This document shows, one piece after another, positions 5,668 to 13,209 of a DNA stretch of 14,646 bases. The translations under genes and the position numbers were made by a program. Below the pieces are notes generated by a model. That model did not search any database. It saw nothing but the letters and a program-made list of their open reading frames with translations, and had not been told where the DNA came from. Origin of the DNA: an uncultured Dehalococcoidia bacterium (GTDB lineage Bacteria > Chloroflexota > Dehalococcoidia > Dehalococcoidales > UBA3254). Within the stretch, counting starts at the first letter, position 1; each line of letters starts with the position of its first letter. The DNA lies in the NCBI GenBank assembly GCA_903890885.1, contig CAITCX010000025.1, positions 1 through 14,646 on the forward strand, read 5' to 3'.

Positions 5668-7905
5668 TCAAGCCTTAACAATTTCGAAATACCGGCCAAA
5701 ATCGCTTTCCGTACACAGTCGGCCTATTTTCTGATACTCCCGACGAGTGGCCCGAATTAGATGTTCCATATTAATCACTCCACCATCCTGGGCTGCCAGA
5801 AAGGCTGCAGCTAATACAATATTGCGAATATTGCCACCGCTGATAGTGAACTGCCGGGCAAGAAAAGCCAGGTCAATATCCGCTGCAACTGGGGCCTTCT
5901 CCGGGAACATACTTTTCCAAATCAAATGCCGGTAATTTTCTTCGGGCATAGGAAACTCCAGCACAAAATGCATTCGCCTTGTGAACGCGTCATCCATATT
6001 TTTTCGGAAATTGGTTGCCAGTATGATCAAACCGTCGTAATCATCCATTTTCTGAAGAAGATAAGAGACTTCGATGTTAGCATAACGGTCATGCGAATCG
6101 TGTACTTCAGAGCGTTTACCGAACAATGAGTCGGCTTCATCGAAGAAAATAATAGCATTCGCAGTCATACCCTCCCGGAAAATCCGATCAAGGTTCTTTT
6201 CAGTTTCGCCGATGTATTTGCTCACTATTGCTGACAGGTCTATTTTGTAGACATCAATACCTACTTCATTGCCCATGATCTCGGCAGCCATAGTCTTACC
6301 GGTACCGGAGGGACCGCTAAAAATGGCATTGACTCCCTTTCCACGGGTAAGTTTGTGACCAAACCCCCAGTCTTTGTAAACGGTTTGCCTGTATTTAATC
6401 TGATTACATATTTCCTTAAGTTGCTCTTTTTGGTCCTGCGGTAAAATTATATCCTGCCAACCATAACGAGCGCTGACCAGGTGTGTCAGAGCAGTTAATC
6501 TTTGCCGCGATTGTCGGCGGCAAGCTGTATACAGGTCATCGCTGGTTATTAAGCACTTATGCGGGTCTCGCCAACTAGCAAGGCTAATGGCGGTTGGCCA
6601 CACTTCCGAAATTTGTCCGGGGGTAAGCTGAAATTTGTTCGCCAGGGCTTCATAATCTATATCCTTCGCCAGTTGTATGTCCAAACCAGCGGTACTACTC
6701 CATAACTTTTTCCTTGCCTCATAATCCGGCAGATCAAACTCCATATACACTGGTGCTTTATTCCTGGGAAAATGGTCCCATTCCAATTGAGTCTCACTAC
6801 TTAAGACTATTAAATGCGGATAATTTTTTATCCAGGATGTAAGATTGTCCTGAATGTTCAGACCGGCCATTGTGTTTTCTCGGTTCAACAACAGGTCGGT
6901 CCGATTAAAAAACAGGGCGGCTTTTAGCAACAACCCTTCTCTGAATATTAAAGCTAGCGCCTTTTCCGGGAAAATATCAGCGCTCACCATGCGGCGGATG
7001 TCAATATTGAGTAAAGGGAGCTTCAGTTCATTGCAAACCGCCCCGGCGGTTGTATGTTTGCCAGTACCGGTAATACCGTAGAAATGGAAAACCGCTGCGG
7101 TATTTCCGTCCCGCCTGGTTAACATGATCAGCTTTTTTTTAATATCCTCGGCCAACCAGATGTCTTTTAAAGTCACTGTCGGCTTACTTATATCTGCGAA
7201 GGATTTTAGTCGATTGTCTATGCGGTCAGACCCCGTTAAGTAATTAGAGATACGTTCGTCTAGTCTTATAAACCTGGCACCTGCTGTCGAGGCTTGAAAA
7301 GAAGGAAGGTCAGATAACTGTATAAGATTGTTTCTTAAGAGAGGGCCCTCAGGAGTAAATGAGGCTTTTGCAGCTAAACTCTCTTCCAGCGTTAAACACA
7401 GAAGCTTTAAAATAAGATTTATGGTAGGTAGCTTCCGTGTAATGTCATCATGCAGATATGCAAAATTCTTTTCCAAACGGGAGTCTATCTCGGGTAAGAG
7501 GCAAATCAGCAGGATATCGATGTCAAGCGGAGATAAATTGAACAGACGCTGCAGTTCGTACAGGCGGAGAGTGATCCCCGAATGCGAGCATTCCTTTTTT
7601 ATTATGGCAATTTCGGATTCCAGTTTAATTATAGATTTATCGATGTCACCTATGTTATCGATTCCAGTGACAAAGTCAGAGGTTAAAGACAAAACAGAAT
7701 CTGACCCATAAAATATAAATGGATTATTCTCCAAACTACCCTTATCCGACAGATCGTATAAACCGTTCCGCAAAGCACCGCGAAACAGCATAAGTTGTAC
7801 TCTCAGGAGCTCTGTTTGAAGATAATCCAGGTTGTTTCTTAACCCATGGTTAATAGATATCTCACCCACCCTATTGTACCCTTTTGCCGCGTTAAAATGA
7901 GTCAA
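5668..7905 (-). CDS. Two-domain AAA+ ATPase of the eCIS locus (Pvc15/Afp15-like)
   Basis: A 745-residue ATPase with two AAA+ modules. Residues about 1-240 are a mostly helical N-terminal region of the type seen in eCIS ATPases. The first AAA module (about 245-440) looks inactive: its P-loop GITGTGKH (277-284) has His where Ser/Thr normally binds magnesium, and the Walker B equivalent reads ALFFNR with no Asp-Glu. The second module (about 490-720) is canonical: Walker A GPSGTGKT (531-538), Walker B IIFFDE (585-590), sensor-1 Asn in ILATN (632), arginine finger candidates RR (643-644), and sensor-2 GGNIRN (690-695). Family members are essential for assembly or cargo handling of Afp/PVC-type particles; the exact role is unsettled. 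The listed start is TTG at 7905 with no clear ribosome site. A GTG at 7869 (residue 13), preceded by AAAAGGG at suitable spacing, may be the true start. It is the first structural gene after the regulator. Confidence 0.92.
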   Translation of the reverse strand: MTHFNAAKGYNRVGEISINHGLRNNLDYLQTELLRVQLMLFRGALRNGLYDLSDKGSLENNPFIFYGSDSVLSLTSDFVTGIDNIGDIDKSIIKLESEIAIIKKECSHSGITLRLYELQRLFNLSPLDIDILLICLLPEIDSRLEKNFAYLHDDITRKLPTINLILKLLCLTLEESLAAKASFTPEGPLLRNNLIQLSDLPSFQASTAGARFIRLDERISNYLTGSDRIDNRLKSFADISKPTVTLKDIWLAEDIKKKLIMLTRRDGNTAAVFHFYGITGTGKHTTAGAVCNELKLPLLNIDIRRMVSADIFPEKALALIFREGLLLKAALFFNRTDLLLNRENTMAGLNIQDNLTSWIKNYPHLIVLSSETQLEWDHFPRNKAPVYMEFDLPDYEARKKLWSSTAGLDIQLAKDIDYEALANKFQLTPGQISEVWPTAISLASWRDPHKCLITSDDLYTACRRQSRQRLTALTHLVSARYGWQDIILPQDQKEQLKEICNQIKYRQTVYKDWGFGHKLTRGKGVNAIFSGPSGTGKTMAAEIMGNEVGIDVYKIDLSAIVSKYIGETEKNLDRIFREGMTANAIIFFDEADSLFGKRSEVHDSHDRYANIEVSYLLQKMDDYDGLIILATNFRKNMDDAFTRRMHFVLEFPMPEENYRHLIWKSMFPEKAPVAADIDLAFLARQFTISGGNIRNIVLAAAFLAAQDGGVINMEHLIRATRREYQKIGRLCTESDFGRYFEIVKA

Positions 7906-7985
7906 TTCTCAGGCTTTGTTCAATTACTGCAGGACATTCCGTTAATAAAAGACATGAACAAGCCGATGTTTCCAACTATTACTTG

Positions 7986-8032
7986 ATGATAAAATATGGC
8001 AGTACAAGTGGGGTTAATTTCGGGTTAATTTC
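7986..8032 (-). promoter_or_regulatory. Candidate operator/promoter of the eCIS structural operon: two exact 11-bp tandem repeats
   Basis: Read on the minus strand, GAAATTAACCC occurs twice head-to-tail without a gap (8032-8022 and 8021-8011), with a poor third copy just upstream (8043-8033, 5 of 11 matches). Candidate -10 boxes follow: TATTTT (7996-7991) or TATCAT (7991-7986). The repeats then sit near the -35 position, with no good -35 hexamer, as in an activator-dependent promoter. SARP/BTAD regulators with OmpR-type winged helices are known to bind direct repeats of 11-bp period, so the adjacent regulator is the natural candidate. The repeats are seen; promoter activity and regulator binding are inferred. 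Confidence 0.45.
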
Positions 8033-8081
8033 TGGTTTTTGAGGGATATTTCGAAGTTTCCACAGCAGATGGGCAGGGGCA

Positions 8082-9167
8082 CTAAATCGTTTGATTGTTG
8101 AGAATTTGCCGGTAAAGGCAGGTAGTTGCCGGATCCGGCTCGGTAGCCAGCTGTTGCTTGATTGCTTTGCAGCAAATAACGTACCATTGGAGAGCCCGGT
8201 TGCGTAAACCAGAGTGGTAGTAACAGCGCATGATCCTTTGATAGGCATCTTCCCGGCAGCTATCTTTATTCAATATCTTGAAACAATACATGATACAGCA
8301 TTCATAATCAGCTTTTTGCATATAATAGTCCGCTAGTTTACCCAGGACATTTAGATAAATGTCACGCAGCGCTTCTCTGCGCAACAGGGTCCATTCCTCA
8401 TAAGGATCATCTGAAAGATAGTCGTCCTTATAGAGTTCTTCAGCCGCCTGGAATTTTTTTATAGCTTCGTCCTGACCTCCTTCTATTTGGAGGCGACGCC
8501 CGGTCTCCCAGTATAATTCAAATTGCTCGACATCTAACCAGAGCTGTATCCTTGAATTGATGCGGTATGTCCCCTGATTAAAAGTAACATGGGGGATATC
8601 TGGTTCAACATCTAAAACTTTATTGAAAGTCTGCCGCAATCCATGCATAGCTGCTTTAAGGTTATTGCTGGAGACCTTCGGATCGCAGTCCGGCCATAAT
8701 GCTTCCATAAGCTCTTCCTTGGCAATGGACTTTCGGGGTTTGGTCAGCAGGTACTGCAGGAGCGATTTAGCTTTTATGCTTTCCCAGTGCTCCACTTTAT
8801 CCCCGTTACAATTCACCTGAAATCCGTCCAGACAGTGAATTTCAAGGCGGGTTGGCCCAGAAATTAAGTTGCTCTGTTCAATTATCCCCAGTCGGGCAGT
8901 CCCTAACTGGTTTCGAGTCGTGTTAGTTTGATATGACATCAAGCATAGCGAGGAGTTGTTGTTTGAGGACAGTCTGGCAAAATGAATTCTCTGACTAACC
9001 TGGGCTTCCCTGACGCTTAAAACCTGACCCAGGTTTTCTAATTGTTTTCGAGCACCCTGGTAATCCTGTTCCATCAGTTCCAGAAGTTTGATCGTGTCTG
9101 TAACTTGACGGGCATCTTCTCCAAATTCCAACCCATTTTTCTTGTAATGGTAAGCTTCTTTCTCCAT
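8082..9167 (-). CDS. BTAD-domain winged-helix transcriptional regulator (SARP/AfsR-like), likely activator of the eCIS operon
   Basis: A 361-residue regulator. Residues about 20-55 form an acidic, Leu-rich probable coiled coil (TIKLLELMEQDYQGARKQLE); 60-105 is a polar linker. Residues about 106-205 are an OmpR-type winged helix: RLEIHCLDGFQVNCNG, then KAKSLLQYLLTKPRKSIAKEELMEALWPD, SNNLKAAMHGLRQTF as recognition-helix region, and the GTYRIN wing. Residues about 210-357 are the bacterial transcriptional activator domain: DVEQFELYWETGRRL, EELYKDDYLSDDPYEEW, RREALRDIYLNVLGKLADYY and the TPR-like YQRIMRCYYHSGLRNRALQWYVICCKAI. It ends 176 bp upstream of the AAA+ gene on the same strand, and a perfect TTGACA box lies upstream. 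The ATG is preceded by AGGATAAGA. No P-loop or receiver domain is present, so the activating signal is not visible. Its role as operon activator is inferred from position and the 11-bp repeats. Confidence 0.9.
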   Translation of the reverse strand: MEKEAYHYKKNGLEFGEDARQVTDTIKLLELMEQDYQGARKQLENLGQVLSVREAQVSQRIHFARLSSNNNSSLCLMSYQTNTTRNQLGTARLGIIEQSNLISGPTRLEIHCLDGFQVNCNGDKVEHWESIKAKSLLQYLLTKPRKSIAKEELMEALWPDCDPKVSSNNLKAAMHGLRQTFNKVLDVEPDIPHVTFNQGTYRINSRIQLWLDVEQFELYWETGRRLQIEGGQDEAIKKFQAAEELYKDDYLSDDPYEEWTLLRREALRDIYLNVLGKLADYYMQKADYECCIMYCFKILNKDSCREDAYQRIMRCYYHSGLRNRALQWYVICCKAIKQQLATEPDPATTCLYRQILNNQTI

Positions 9168-9302
9168 TTCTTATCCTGTCTATTGAGACTAAATCGAGAC
9201 GAGAGTTGCTAACCGTGATTTATATGGGAGTGAACTGAATCAAAGATACTATTCTTATAAAAAAAGACAAACAGCCCTAACAATTTTTCAGGCGGATTAA
9301 AT

Positions 9303-9332
9303 ATCTTAGCAAGGCCAACCCAACGCTGTCAA
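9303..9332 (-). promoter_or_regulatory. Candidate sigma-70-type promoter of the BTAD regulator
   Basis: On the minus strand TTGACA (9332-9327, full match to the -35 consensus) is followed after 18 bp by TAAGAT (9308-9303, 4 of 6 to TATAAT). Transcription would start near 9296 and give a leader of about 130 nt before the regulator ATG. This is the only perfect -35 box I found upstream of the regulator. Confidence 0.45.
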
Positions 9333-9394
9333 TACTTTTTTAGTCCACTCCACAGATAAAGAGAATAGTAGAACCCCTGGAAAATAACTTTATA

Positions 9395-9444
9395 ATTACC
9401 GAAAATTATCCAGCGGTTTACCGGTAATGTGATAACATCATTAC
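9395..9444. promoter_or_regulatory. Cluster of ATTAC/GTAAT inverted repeats in the divergent intergenic region
   Basis: The 366-bp gap between the divergent regulator and DUF4157 genes contains ATTACCG (9395-9401) facing CGGTAAT (9422-9428), and the latter's GTAATG (9424-9429) faces CATTAC (9439-9444). Three ATTAC half-sites in about 50 bp between two outward promoters look like an operator for a dimeric repressor or activator. A chance AT-rich palindrome cannot be excluded. The rest of the gap holds the two promoters and no gene. Confidence 0.3.
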
Positions 9445-9484
9445 AATAAAAATTTAAAGCACCTAATGTATTTGTGTTAAACCT

Positions 9485-9513
9485 TTGACAGTTGAGTGCA
9501 AATTATTGATTAT
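9485..9513 (+). promoter_or_regulatory. Candidate promoter of the DUF4157 gene
   Basis: TTGACA (9485-9490, full -35 match), a 17-bp spacer, and GATTAT (9508-9513, 4 of 6 to TATAAT). The start point would be about 9520, immediately before the ribosome site GGAGGAA (9522-9528), so the leader would be very short (about 14 nt). Spacing and -35 match are good; the -10 is mediocre. Confidence 0.45.
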
Positions 9514-9533
9514 TTAGACGTGGAGGAAGCCGG

Positions 9534-11141
9534 ATGGGAGAACAAAAAAGGTCAAACCAAGGTTTGCGGGCGGACTTATACCATAAGCAACGTAACAGGC
9601 CGCAGGAATCAAAGCCATCATCTGACAAACTTGACGAGATGGAAATAGGGCCGTTGTCGACCAAAGAGACTCCATTTATTCCCCAGATGGACAAGGATAC
9701 TGCCACGCTATCAAGTATTCCCTTTTCACCCCAGCGCCATGATTTCATGATGCACTTAAATGATACATACGGATATAAATATGTGCAGCGCCTAACGGAA
9801 TCTTTGAAAGTTCAGGCAAAACTCACAATCAGCTCATCAAATGATGTCTATGAGCAAGAGGCTGATAAGGTCGCAGAAGCTGTCGCCAGGTCCCTAAAGC
9901 GGAAGGAAATACAAACCAAGCCTTTGGCGAAAGTGCAGAAGCAGGAACCAGAAGAAGAATTAATACAGGGCAACCTGCAGCGAGATACAGAGGAAGAAGA
10001 ATTAATACAGGGCCAGCTCCAACGAGTTCCGGAAGAAGAAGAAGAGATACAGTCCAGCCCATCTGCCAACCAGGCGACTGAGGTATCCGAAAACCTGGAA
10101 AACCGAATAAAATCAGCGCAAGGGACAGGAAAACCTATGGCAGAGGAAATTCGCCAGCCAATGGAAAAGACCTTTGGCACTGATTTCAGTGAAGTAAAAG
10201 TACATACAAGCGGGGAAGCGAACGACCTTAACCAGCAACTCAATGCCAGGGCTTTCACCATTAGCAAGGACATCTTTTTTCGGGAAGGAGAATATAGCCC
10301 GAACACAGATAGTGGTAAGAGATTGATTGCCCACGAGCTAACTCATGTAGTCCAGCAAGGCAGCGGGAGTATTAAAACCGCCCGGACAGGTGGCGAAACC
10401 CATACCATCCAAGAAATAATATCCCGTCAGGCATCAATACAGTTAGAAGGGGAAACAGATAAACGAGGAGTCCTGCTACGCCGGTATTTAAAGCAATTAA
10501 GGGCTATGGAGTCACCTGCCTGGATTACGCCAGACGATCTGATCTTTGCATCAGTTTCCAACGGTAAGGTCGGAAGCATATATTTCGATGAAGGCAGGAT
10601 CAGGTTAACCCACGAAGCCGGTCCAGCCATTGAGCATGAAGAAGTGGTGGAAAGATATACACTAAACGATAAAGATGTTGATCTTATGGAACAATTCAAC
10701 GAACAGCAACAATCAGAAGAAAAAGAAATCATGAATCAAATAGTTAAAGAGCAGAAAGAGAAACTAAAAGAAGAAACTAAAACCGAAAACGATGAGACGC
10801 GGAATAAGAAATCCGAAAAAATGTGGGAGAACCTCATGAATATACATATAAAAGCCAGCAAGGACGTGTACAAATCCGTCTTTCAATATGCTCTAACTCT
10901 CGGTTCTATACAGCCAGCAGCAATAGGGAACAAAGGAACACTTGTTGAATTCTTTGGAGACCAGGGAAGTGAGGGAAACCATGTTTCACGAGGAAGTCCG
11001 GAGAATGTCGCTAATTACGGTTTGGGCCAACCAGAGTTGAACGTATTGTACCAGGGTGCGTTGACAAACAAAAATAATTTGTTGAAAATGGTCATGGCAG
11101 CAGACCCCAAACTTTCAAAGATTCCGATAAACGACGTTTAA
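9534..11141 (+). CDS. DUF4157 'eCIS core domain' protein with unknown C-terminal domain; candidate cargo or accessory protein
   Basis: A 535-residue protein starting at ATG after a GGAGGAA ribosome site. Residues 1-75 are polar and probably disordered. Residues about 76-120 carry the conserved eCIS leader: YGYKYVQRLTESLKVQAKLTIS and DVYEQEADKVAEAVAR. Residues about 140-175 are Glu-rich 14-residue repeats. Residues about 195-276 are the DUF4157 domain: MAEEIRQPMEKTFGTDFSEVKVH, NARAFTISKDIFFREGEY and RLIAHELTHVVQQ, the last with an HExxH metal-binding motif (267-271). Residues 385-430 are a highly charged helix, likely coiled coil. The final 100 residues (VFQYALTLGSIQPAAIGNK onward) match nothing I recognise. 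DUF4157 proteins are strongly tied to eCIS loci and are often fused to toxin domains; the N-terminal region is thought to mediate loading. No signal peptide is seen, which fits loading into a particle. The gene stands alone and divergent from the structural operon. Protease activity is not assured by HExxH alone. Confidence 0.88.
   Translation: MGEQKRSNQGLRADLYHKQRNRPQESKPSSDKLDEMEIGPLSTKETPFIPQMDKDTATLSSIPFSPQRHDFMMHLNDTYGYKYVQRLTESLKVQAKLTISSSNDVYEQEADKVAEAVARSLKRKEIQTKPLAKVQKQEPEEELIQGNLQRDTEEEELIQGQLQRVPEEEEEIQSSPSANQATEVSENLENRIKSAQGTGKPMAEEIRQPMEKTFGTDFSEVKVHTSGEANDLNQQLNARAFTISKDIFFREGEYSPNTDSGKRLIAHELTHVVQQGSGSIKTARTGGETHTIQEIISRQASIQLEGETDKRGVLLRRYLKQLRAMESPAWITPDDLIFASVSNGKVGSIYFDEGRIRLTHEAGPAIEHEEVVERYTLNDKDVDLMEQFNEQQQSEEKEIMNQIVKEQKEKLKEETKTENDETRNKKSEKMWENLMNIHIKASKDVYKSVFQYALTLGSIQPAAIGNKGTLVEFFGDQGSEGNHVSRGSPENVANYGLGQPELNVLYQGALTNKNNLLKMVMAADPKLSKIPINDV
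9951..10052 (+). repeat. In-gene tandem repeat, 42-nt period (14-residue Glu-rich units)
   Basis: Within the DUF4157 gene a 21-nt block, GAAGAAGAATTAATACAGGG plus C, occurs identically at 9951-9971 and 9993-10013, with a decayed third copy from about 10035. The encoded units read EEELIQGNLQRDTE, EEELIQGQLQRVPE and EEEEIQSSPS. Near-identity at the DNA level suggests recent duplication and possible copy-number variation between strains. Confidence 0.8.
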
Positions 11142-11618
11142 GCCATACCATGTAACTACTACATATTGTGTTCCCGTTCAGGACAGGAAAGTGCCTAAGA
11201 GATTTTCATTTATATTCTAATCGCTATTTTTACTTTAGCCAGTAAACGCATGATGCTATGGCACAATTATTGGCGCCATCTTTCCGCAAAAGTATTCTCA
11301 GCTGAGGCTGGCGAAAACAGGCCGTCCCAAATTGAAAAAACCTCACCTTCCTCGGAAACGGGGGAGTCGTTAAAAATAACGCATATTAAGCGTCAAAAAG
11401 GCATGGTGGAGACGGGGAAGCTTCGGACTCAAGCTAGAACAATACCTTGTTGTACTTAAGATGACCTTTCCCCTTACAAGATATCAAATATAATATCGTA
11501 CAAATGGGTAATCCAAAGTAAAGCTGATAATATACACTGCAATAGGATGAAATTGCTACAAATACATATTAAAATGTACATATTGACACAATAAATTGAT
11601 ATTACTGGCAGGAGAAAC
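11142..11618. other. 477-bp stretch without a convincing gene
   Basis: The left part (11142-11460) contains one plus-strand frame of 69 codons (11250-11459) with no ribosome site and a composition unlike a folded protein; I do not call it. The right part (about 11461-11610) is AT-rich. It contains a perfect TATAAT at 11489-11494 without a good -35, an 8-bp direct repeat TACATATT (11563-11570 and 11577-11584), and TTGACA at 11583-11588 without a good -10. A promoter for the export operon should be here but I cannot pin it down. I see no clear terminator hairpin after the DUF4157 gene. Confidence 0.5.
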
Positions 11619-13136
11619 ATGACAAGATTAATAAAGGCTATCGTAATCCTATTGATGGTAATGGTTATGGTCGGTTCATCTGCATGCAGTGTCGCGAAAC
11701 AGGCCAGCAGCCAACCCAGGGCAGTTATCTCCAAAGGCGATATAACAGTCAGAGTTAGCGGTACAGGCAAGGCAATTTATGCCAATGACATAAAATTGGG
11801 TTTTGATACTGCTGGAAAGATCAAAATATTAACAGCAATAAAAGGTGAAACGGTGACGAAGGGCACAATATTAGCCAAGTTAGATACCGACAACCTTGAA
11901 CTGACCTTGTTACAGGCCAAAGTTAACGAAGCCCAAGCTCTGAAAGCAGTAACCCAGGCAGAAATTGCTGTTGGTCAAGCTGAAATTGCTGTTAAACAGG
12001 CGCGGATAAATCTCTCCCAGACTCAATCAGCCAAGATACAGGCTGACTCAGCCATAACAGTCGCTCAATTTAATCTGGACAAGATACAGGCTGTCAGTGA
12101 TATCAAGGACAAAATCATGGCCTTGCAAATAGCTATAGGAACAGCCAGGGAAAACCAGAGGTTTGCCAATGCAAGTGGTGACACATCTTCTTTTTCCTAT
12201 CTAAACCAGCGTCTAGGTGAACTAAACGCGGAATTAGACAGCAAGAATGCCGATCTTCAAAAGCTGCTGGGTAAAGATGAAAACAGTGGGGTGGCCCCAT
12301 ACGAAATCATGATTTATGATCCCTTTACTGAAACTTATAGTATGGGTGGACAAACCTACAACCGCTTGCTGGTAGAAGATATACAGATAAAAGAACATCA
12401 ACTTGAGATAGCCCGGACGGGTCTCGAAGAGGCCACGCAAAGAATCGAGCAAGCTATCCAAAATGTTGCAGTTCTCGAACAAAACGTTGTTCTGTCAAAT
12501 GAGACGGTAAAACAGGCAAAGTTGGCATCGGAACAGGCCAGTAAAGCGGTAGAAGTGGCCCAAAACCAGTTATCGCATGCCACGATTACTGCACCATTTG
12601 ACGGTATAATCACCACTGTGGATGTTAAACAGGGTGACTACATTGTCTCTCCCGGTTTGAGCGCCGGAACACCGATTTATATGGTAGATGCAAAAAGTCT
12701 TGAAATAAGATCAAGGATTGATGAAATAGACATAGCAGGTATTAAAACGGGTCAAAAAGCTGCAATCAGTCTGGAAGCGTTATCCAATAAGAAATTTGAT
12801 GGCATAGTAACATCTGTTTCCACGATCCCCATTACCACTTCATCAAACTCAGGATTAGTTGAATATGAGGTTACCATCGGGTTTGATGGAGTACCTCCAG
12901 ATCAAATCAAATCCGGAATGAGTGCCAACGCAGAAATTATCACTGCAGAGAAAAATGATGTCCTTCTGGTCCCTAATAAATCCATAAAACAGAACAGCCA
13001 GGGACAAAAATTCGTAGATATTTTAATCAACCAGAAAATTCAAGAGCAATCCATAATCCTGGGAATAACTGACGGAACCCAGACTGAGTTGATCGGCGGC
13101 ATTAAAGAAGGAGATATTGTTATCAGATATCCATAA
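11619..13136 (+). CDS. Lipoprotein HlyD/MacA-like adaptor (membrane fusion protein) of an ABC exporter
   Basis: A 505-residue adaptor. The N-terminus is a lipoprotein signal: MTRLIKAIVILLMVMVMVG followed by SSAC, with Cys23 as the lipidation site, so it should be anchored outside the cytoplasmic membrane. Residues about 37-95 hold the first half of the biotinyl-lipoyl-like domain (GFDTAGKIKILTAIKGETVTKGTILAKL). Residues about 95-325 are a long, Ala/Gln-rich coiled-coil hairpin, interrupted near 205-235 by a segment containing YDPFTETYSMGGQTYNR. From about 330 the second lipoyl half follows (ATITAPFDGIITTVDVKQGDYI), then the beta-barrel domain (EIRSRIDEIDIAGIKTGQKAAI) and a membrane-proximal domain. 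It starts at ATG with GGCAGGAGAAAC upstream and is 73 bp before the ABC ATPase gene. With the ATPase and the FtsX-like permease it forms a MacAB-type tripartite set without a visible outer membrane channel gene. The substrate cannot be told from sequence; there is no evident tie to the eCIS. Confidence 0.9.
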   Translation: MTRLIKAIVILLMVMVMVGSSACSVAKQASSQPRAVISKGDITVRVSGTGKAIYANDIKLGFDTAGKIKILTAIKGETVTKGTILAKLDTDNLELTLLQAKVNEAQALKAVTQAEIAVGQAEIAVKQARINLSQTQSAKIQADSAITVAQFNLDKIQAVSDIKDKIMALQIAIGTARENQRFANASGDTSSFSYLNQRLGELNAELDSKNADLQKLLGKDENSGVAPYEIMIYDPFTETYSMGGQTYNRLLVEDIQIKEHQLEIARTGLEEATQRIEQAIQNVAVLEQNVVLSNETVKQAKLASEQASKAVEVAQNQLSHATITAPFDGIITTVDVKQGDYIVSPGLSAGTPIYMVDAKSLEIRSRIDEIDIAGIKTGQKAAISLEALSNKKFDGIVTSVSTIPITTSSNSGLVEYEVTIGFDGVPPDQIKSGMSANAEIITAEKNDVLLVPNKSIKQNSQGQKFVDILINQKIQEQSIILGITDGTQTELIGGIKEGDIVIRYP

Positions 13137-13209
13137 CGTCTTATGCGGTTAGATGGTCAAGCTCTTTTTCATTCAACGTGAAAATTTGTAAATAAAGCAG
13201 GGCGTCAAC

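Noticed and set aside
11250..11459. Plus-strand 69-codon frame in the gap after the DUF4157 gene
   Set aside because: No Shine-Dalgarno sequence, no recognisable motif, and no neighbour spacing that suggests an operon; I considered a transposase remnant but found no terminal repeats or catalytic motif.
11489..11588. TATAAT at 11489-11494 and TTGACA at 11583-11588 as promoter of the export operon
   Set aside because: Neither hexamer has a partner at 16-18 bp, so neither can be called a promoter from sequence alone.
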